NCBI GenBank assembly: GCA_025054905.1
Contig: JANWZF010000105.1
Span: 1-7,760 of the forward strand
Direction of reading: 5' to 3'
DNA: 7,760 nucleotides
Source of the DNA: Tepidimonas sp.
GTDB taxonomy: Bacteria > Pseudomonadota > Gammaproteobacteria > Burkholderiales > Burkholderiaceae_C
In this document: one piece after another, positions 4,856 through 7,760 of the stretch
Position numbering within the stretch: the stretch's first letter is position 1
Layout of the letters: each line of letters opens with the position of its first letter
The notes under the pieces: generated by a model
What the model saw: only the letters and a program-made list of their open reading frames with translations
Databases searched by the model: none
What the model was told of the DNA's origin: nothing
Translations under genes and position numbers: made by a program

Positions 4856-7000
4856 ATGTCGATCGAAGTTTGGCCACCGGGGCCTGCCGTGGATGGCCCC
4901 ATCGAGGTGCTGGGCGCCTGCCCGCACGATTGTCCGGACACCTGCTCGTGGGTCACCACGGTGCAGCGCGGGCGCGCCGTGCGGCTGCAGGGCAACGCGG
5001 CCCACCCCCAGACCGCCGGCGTGCTGTGCACCAAGGTCAGCCGCTACCTGGAGCGCGTCTACCACCCGCAGCGCGTGCTGCAGCCGCTCAAGCGCGTGGG
5101 GCCCAAGGGGGCGGGGCGGTTCGAGCCGGTCGGCTGGGACGAGGCGCTGCAGGCCATCGCGCAGCGCCTGCGCGCGGTGGCCGCCCGTGACCCGCAAGCC
5201 ATCCTGCCCTACAGCTACGCGGGCACCATGGGGCTGGTGCAGGGCGAGGCGATGGCGGCGCGGTTTTTCCATCGCCTGGGCGCTTCGCAGCTGCAGCGCA
5301 CGATCTGCGCCAGCGCCGGGGCAGCGGCCCTGCAGGCCACGCTGGGGGCCAAGGTGGGCATGCCGGTGCAGACCTTTGCCGAGAGCCGCCTGATCCTGAT
5401 TTGGGGCAGCAACAGCATTGCCAGCAACCTGCATTTCTGGCGCTATGCGCAGCAGGCCAAGCGCGCCGGGGCGCAGCTGGTGTGCATCGATCCGCGCCGC
5501 ACCGAGACCGCCGAAAAATGCCACCAGCATCTGGCGCTGTGGCCGGGCACCGATGCCGCGTTGGCCTATGCGCTGATGCACGAAGCGTTCGTGCGCGGCT
5601 GGGCCGACCTGGACTATCTCGAGCGCTACACCGTGGGTTGGCAGGCGCTGCGCGAGCGCGCCTTGCAGTGGCCGCCGGCCCGTGCGGCGGCGTACTGCGG
5701 TGTGTCCGAGCAGGACATCGAGCAGCTGGCCCGCGCCATCGAGGCCTGCGTGCGTGCCGGCCAGCCGGTGGGCATCCGGCTCAACTACGGCATGCAGCGC
5801 ACGCGCGGGGGCGGCAACGCCGTGCGCGCCGTGGCCTGCCTGCCTGCGGTCTGGGGCTCATGGCGCTGGCGCGGCGGCGGCTTGCTGCTGTCCAGCTCGG
5901 GGGCCTTTCCGGTGCAGCACGACACCCTGTACCGTCCCGATCTGCGGCAGCGCAGCCCATGTCCGACACCCCGCAGCGTCAACATGAGCACCCTGGGTGA
6001 CGCGCTGCTGCACCCGGGCGGTGGCGCGTTCGGCCCGCGCATCGAGGCCCTGATCGTCTACAACAGCAACCCGGCAGCCGTGGCACCACAGGGGGGCAAG
6101 GTCCGCCAGGGGCTGCTGCGCGACGACCTGTTCACCGTGGTGCTGGAGCAGTTCCTGACCGACACCGCCGACATGGCTGACTATGTGCTGCCGGCCACCA
6201 CCCAGCTGGAGCATTGGGATATCCACCTGAGCTACGGTCACACCGATGTGCTGCTCAACCGCCCAGCGATCGAACCGTTGGGGCAGGCGCGGCCCAACAC
6301 GGCGATCTTCCGCGCGCTGGCAGCGCGGCTGGGGTTCGAGGAGCCGTGTTTCCACGACGACGACCTGGTCCTGTGCCGGCAGGCTTTGGGGTCTGCCGTG
6401 GACTTCGAGCGGCTGCTGAAGCAGGGCTGGGTCAGCCTGGACTGGCCAGCAACACCGTTTGCCCAAGGGGGATTCCCGACCCCCTCGGGCCGATGCGAGC
6501 TGTTCAGCGCCGCGCTGGCGGTCCAGGGCCAGGATCCGCTGCCCGCAGTGGTGCCCAACCATGAGCCCCCCGGTGCCGATGCACGCTATCCGTTGGCCTT
6601 CATTTCGCCGCCGGCACGGCATTTCCTCAACTCCACCTTCGTCAACATGCATTCGCTGCGCGACGCCGAAGGCGAGCCGGCGCTGGAGCTGCATCCGGAC
6701 GATGCCGCCGCGCGTGGCATCGCCGATGGCGACTGGGTCGAGGTGTTCAACGACCGCGGCGCCTGCCAGCTGCGCGCGCGCCTCAACGGACGGGCCCGGT
6801 CCGGCGTGGCGATTGGCCTGGGTATCTGGTGGCGCAAATTCAGCCCGGATGGCCGCAACGTCAACGAGCTGACCAGCCAGGCACTGACCGATCTGGGGGC
6901 AGCACCGACGTTTTACGACTGCGCCGTGCAGGTGCGGCGGGTGGACCGTCCCGCCCAGGGGCCGCATGGCGACCCCGGCCTCACGCGCGACCCTGCCTGA
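4856..7000 (+). CDS. Molybdopterin oxidoreductase, DMSO reductase superfamily (substrate unknown)
   Basis: This 714-aa enzyme should carry a bis-pterin guanine dinucleotide molybdenum (or tungsten) cofactor and one [4Fe-4S] cluster. The cluster motif is C22-x3-C26-x3-C30-x27-C58 (ACPHDCPDTC...LCTK), with K60 just after it. The large cofactor-binding region follows (about 75-560). It includes TICASAG around C151, where superfamily members place the Mo ligand (C151 or a nearby Ser; I cannot decide), and the IDPRRTETA segment. The C-terminal dinucleotide-binding domain runs from about 578 (YPLAFISPPARHFLNSTFVN) to about 700 and ends in NELTSQALTDLGAAPTFYDCAV. No signal or Tat peptide is present, so the enzyme is cytoplasmic, unlike many respiratory members. 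No electron-transfer or membrane subunit and no FdhD is adjacent in the window, so the partner is unknown. No Shine-Dalgarno precedes the ATG. Frame-open sequence upstream of 4856 is antisense to the amidohydrolase and is not part of the gene. Confidence 0.92.
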   Translation: MSIEVWPPGPAVDGPIEVLGACPHDCPDTCSWVTTVQRGRAVRLQGNAAHPQTAGVLCTKVSRYLERVYHPQRVLQPLKRVGPKGAGRFEPVGWDEALQAIAQRLRAVAARDPQAILPYSYAGTMGLVQGEAMAARFFHRLGASQLQRTICASAGAAALQATLGAKVGMPVQTFAESRLILIWGSNSIASNLHFWRYAQQAKRAGAQLVCIDPRRTETAEKCHQHLALWPGTDAALAYALMHEAFVRGWADLDYLERYTVGWQALRERALQWPPARAAAYCGVSEQDIEQLARAIEACVRAGQPVGIRLNYGMQRTRGGGNAVRAVACLPAVWGSWRWRGGGLLLSSSGAFPVQHDTLYRPDLRQRSPCPTPRSVNMSTLGDALLHPGGGAFGPRIEALIVYNSNPAAVAPQGGKVRQGLLRDDLFTVVLEQFLTDTADMADYVLPATTQLEHWDIHLSYGHTDVLLNRPAIEPLGQARPNTAIFRALAARLGFEEPCFHDDDLVLCRQALGSAVDFERLLKQGWVSLDWPATPFAQGGFPTPSGRCELFSAALAVQGQDPLPAVVPNHEPPGADARYPLAFISPPARHFLNSTFVNMHSLRDAEGEPALELHPDDAAARGIADGDWVEVFNDRGACQLRARLNGRARSGVAIGLGIWWRKFSPDGRNVNELTSQALTDLGAAPTFYDCAVQVRRVDRPAQGPHGDPGLTRDPA

Positions 7001-7002
7001 GG

Positions 7003-7038
7003 TGAGTCGCGGCCCCGCGCTGGCCGTTGCGCGGCTCA
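7003..7038. terminator. Possible hairpin between convergent genes, terminator-like without T-run
   Basis: TGAGTCGCG (7003-7011) can pair with CGCGGCTCA (7030-7038), nine pairs including one G-T, around an 18-nt loop that can itself fold (GCC/GGC). It begins 3 nt after the oxidoreductase stop and lies 21 nt beyond the stop of the convergent acyl-CoA-binding gene, where a bidirectional terminator would be expected. No U-tract follows on either strand, so intrinsic termination is unproven. Confidence 0.35.
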
Positions 7039-7058
7039 TCAGGGGCCACATCGTCCGC

Positions 7059-7313
7059 TCAGCTCAGGCGGTCTACCAGTTCCGCGTAGCGCTGCATGGC
7101 CTCGTCGCGGCTCATGCCCTGCAGTTTGGTCCAGGCGTCCCATTTGGCGCGGGCCACCAGATCGGTCAAACTGGGCTTGGGGCTGCAGTTGTCCCCTTCG
7201 GTGGCCTGCTTGTACAGCGCATACAGCTGCAGCAGCGTGGCGTTGTCGGGGCGCTGGGTCAGGGTCTTGACGCGTTGCAGCGCGGCGTCAAAAGCGGCTT
7301 GGGCGGAGGACAT
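7059..7313 (-). CDS. Acyl-CoA-binding protein (ACBP family)
   Basis: This 84-aa soluble four-helix protein should bind medium and long acyl-CoA esters and buffer or shuttle them in the cytosol. The family signature is clear: LYALYKQATEGD (30-41), then RAKWDAWTKLQGMSRDEAMQRYAELV (55-80). The residues that contact acyl-CoA in bovine ACBP (Y28, K32, K54, Y73) correspond to Y31, K35, K57 and Y76. Length is standard (84-90 aa). The ATG at 7313 is fixed by this alignment and by the promoter just upstream; a longer open frame extends upstream to about 7736 but is shadow sequence. No Shine-Dalgarno is visible. The family is widespread in eukaryotes and patchy in bacteria, where beta- and some other proteobacteria carry it. 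It is convergent with the molybdopterin oxidoreductase gene, and no acyl-CoA enzyme lies beside it here. Confidence 0.95.
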   Translation of the reverse strand: MSSAQAAFDAALQRVKTLTQRPDNATLLQLYALYKQATEGDNCSPKPSLTDLVARAKWDAWTKLQGMSRDEAMQRYAELVDRLS

Positions 7314-7320
7314 GCCGGTA

Positions 7321-7349
7321 ATGATACGAACGTTCGTGCGTTGTGGCAA
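7321..7349 (-). promoter_or_regulatory. Near-consensus promoter of the acyl-CoA-binding protein gene, probably leaderless
   Basis: On the minus strand TTGCCA (7344-7349, 5/6 match) and TATCAT (7321-7326, 5/6 match) are separated by exactly 17 nt. The -10 box ends 7 nt before the ATG at 7313, so transcription should begin at or 1 nt before the start codon. That fits the absence of a ribosome binding site. Confidence 0.7.
7326..7337. promoter_or_regulatory. Perfect 12-bp palindrome ACGAACGTTCGT in the promoter spacer (candidate operator)
   Basis: ACGAACGTTCGT equals its own reverse complement. It occupies the spacer between the -35 and -10 boxes and overlaps the -10 box by 1 bp, a classic site for a dimeric repressor. 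The form resembles TetR-family operators (GAAC...GTTC cores), which often control fatty-acid genes in proteobacteria. The specific regulator is not in the window. Confidence 0.6.
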
Positions 7350-7386
7350 GGGTCGGCACCGACTTAGGCCTGGGGCGGGCGCGCAC

Positions 7387-7760
7387 TCAGCGCGGCGCAG
7401 ACAGACCGGGGAGGACAGGGTAGTCCTGGGGCGCGGGAACCCGCGACGGTCGGGGCGCCACGGCCCGCGCAGGCGCCGCTGGCTCAGGGCTGCGGGGGCA
7501 TGTCGATGGAGGACCCTCGGGGGATGCCGGGCTGCCGCCGCCGGCGGCGCGGTGCATCCCATAGCTGCGCCCACCGATGCGCAACCCCTGCAGCGACAGC
7601 GCTTCGGCCGTGCGCGGGCCGACGCCTGCGACCCGCCGCTCGAAATCGTCCCAATCGGCAAACGGCCGCTGTGTGCGCGCCTGCACGATGCGCGCAGCCA
7701 GCGCCGGTCCCACGCCGCGCAGACGCTGCAGCTCATCGAGCTGGGCGCAATTCAGCTCCA
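7387..7760 (-). CDS. ComEA-like helix-hairpin-helix DNA-binding protein (5' end off window)
   Basis: The visible part is the C-terminal 123 residues of a protein that starts beyond the right edge. It contains a tandem helix-hairpin-helix unit: ELNCAQLDELQRLRGVGPAL, then ARIVQARTQRPFADWDDFERRV, then AGVGPRTAEALSLQGLRI. The two hairpins GVGPALA and GVGPRTA are the non-specific DNA-backbone contacts typical of ComEA (DNA uptake), of ComEA-like beta-proteobacterial proteins and of similar repair proteins. After the domain comes a low-complexity Gly/Pro/Ala/Arg-rich tail of about 58 residues ending in a stop at 7387-7389. A signal peptide or membrane anchor, which would decide a DNA-uptake role, lies outside the window. 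The ATG at 7713 is internal to the first hairpin and is not the start. Confidence 0.85.
   Translation of the reverse strand, partial: ELNCAQLDELQRLRGVGPALAARIVQARTQRPFADWDDFERRVAGVGPRTAEALSLQGLRIGGRSYGMHRAAGGGSPASPEGPPSTCPRSPEPAAPARAVAPRPSRVPAPQDYPVLPGLSAPR

Noticed and set aside
4760..5581. Extension of the amidohydrolase frame upstream to 5581
   Set aside because: The added residues are antisense to the molybdopterin oxidoreductase and precede a normal M20 N-terminus.
7352..7363. Short dyad GTCGGCACCGAC as a terminator of the helix-hairpin-helix gene
   Set aside because: The stem is 4-5 bp with a minimal loop and no T-run, so chance is sufficient explanation.
7534..7548. GC-only inverted repeat GCCGCC...GGCGGC
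   Set aside because: It lies inside coding sequence for a Gly/Ala-rich stretch and follows from codon composition.

Overview
The window is GC-rich, densely coded bacterial DNA. Its gene families suggest a betaproteobacterium of the Burkholderiales, perhaps Comamonadaceae-like: a persulfide dioxygenase-rhodanese fusion of the Burkholderia type, a bacterial acyl-CoA-binding protein, a TakP/DctP-type TRAP binding protein and a type III pantothenate kinase. This placement is inferred from family content only. No RNA gene, insertion sequence, CRISPR array or prophage signature was found.

Layout, left to right. (1) 1-1055, minus strand: a TRAP transporter substrate-binding protein with a Tat-like signal peptide, its 3' end cut off by the window edge. 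(2) 1056-1316: a 261-bp divergent control region holding four separate inverted repeats and a good sigma-70-like promoter for the next gene. (3) 1317-2697, plus strand: a CsoR/CstR-family (DUF156) repressor followed 10 bp later by a persulfide dioxygenase-rhodanese fusion, best read as a sulfide/persulfide-responsive detoxification or sulfur-assimilation unit. (4) 2734-3624, plus strand: coaX, pantothenate kinase, whose 3' end overlaps the convergent next gene. (5) 3548-4759, minus strand: an M20-family amidohydrolase of the hippurate hydrolase/N-acyl-amino-acid hydrolase type. (6) 4856-7000, plus strand: a cytoplasmic molybdopterin oxidoreductase of unknown substrate with an N-terminal 4Fe-4S motif. 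(7) 7059-7313, minus strand: an acyl-CoA-binding protein. (8) 7387-7760, minus strand: the C-terminal part of a ComEA-like helix-hairpin-helix DNA-binding protein, its 5' end off the window.

The most coherent system is the CsoR-like regulator with the persulfide dioxygenase-rhodanese. It parallels the CstR/CstB arrangement of staphylococci, but the repressor's second cysteine sits at an unusual spacing. A GTAT-type dyad overlaps its own promoter, and a TACCCCC/GGGGGTA dyad lies in front of the divergent TRAP gene, so the regulator may control both sides. The other genes are mostly housekeeping or single enzymes.

A second theme is start architecture. Several genes (coaX, the molybdopterin oxidoreductase, the acyl-CoA-binding protein) lack a Shine-Dalgarno sequence and instead have a TATNAT hexamer 6-7 nt before the ATG, as expected for leaderless mRNAs. 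In front of the acyl-CoA-binding protein this hexamer belongs to a near-consensus promoter whose 17-bp spacer holds a perfect 12-bp palindrome, a likely repressor operator.
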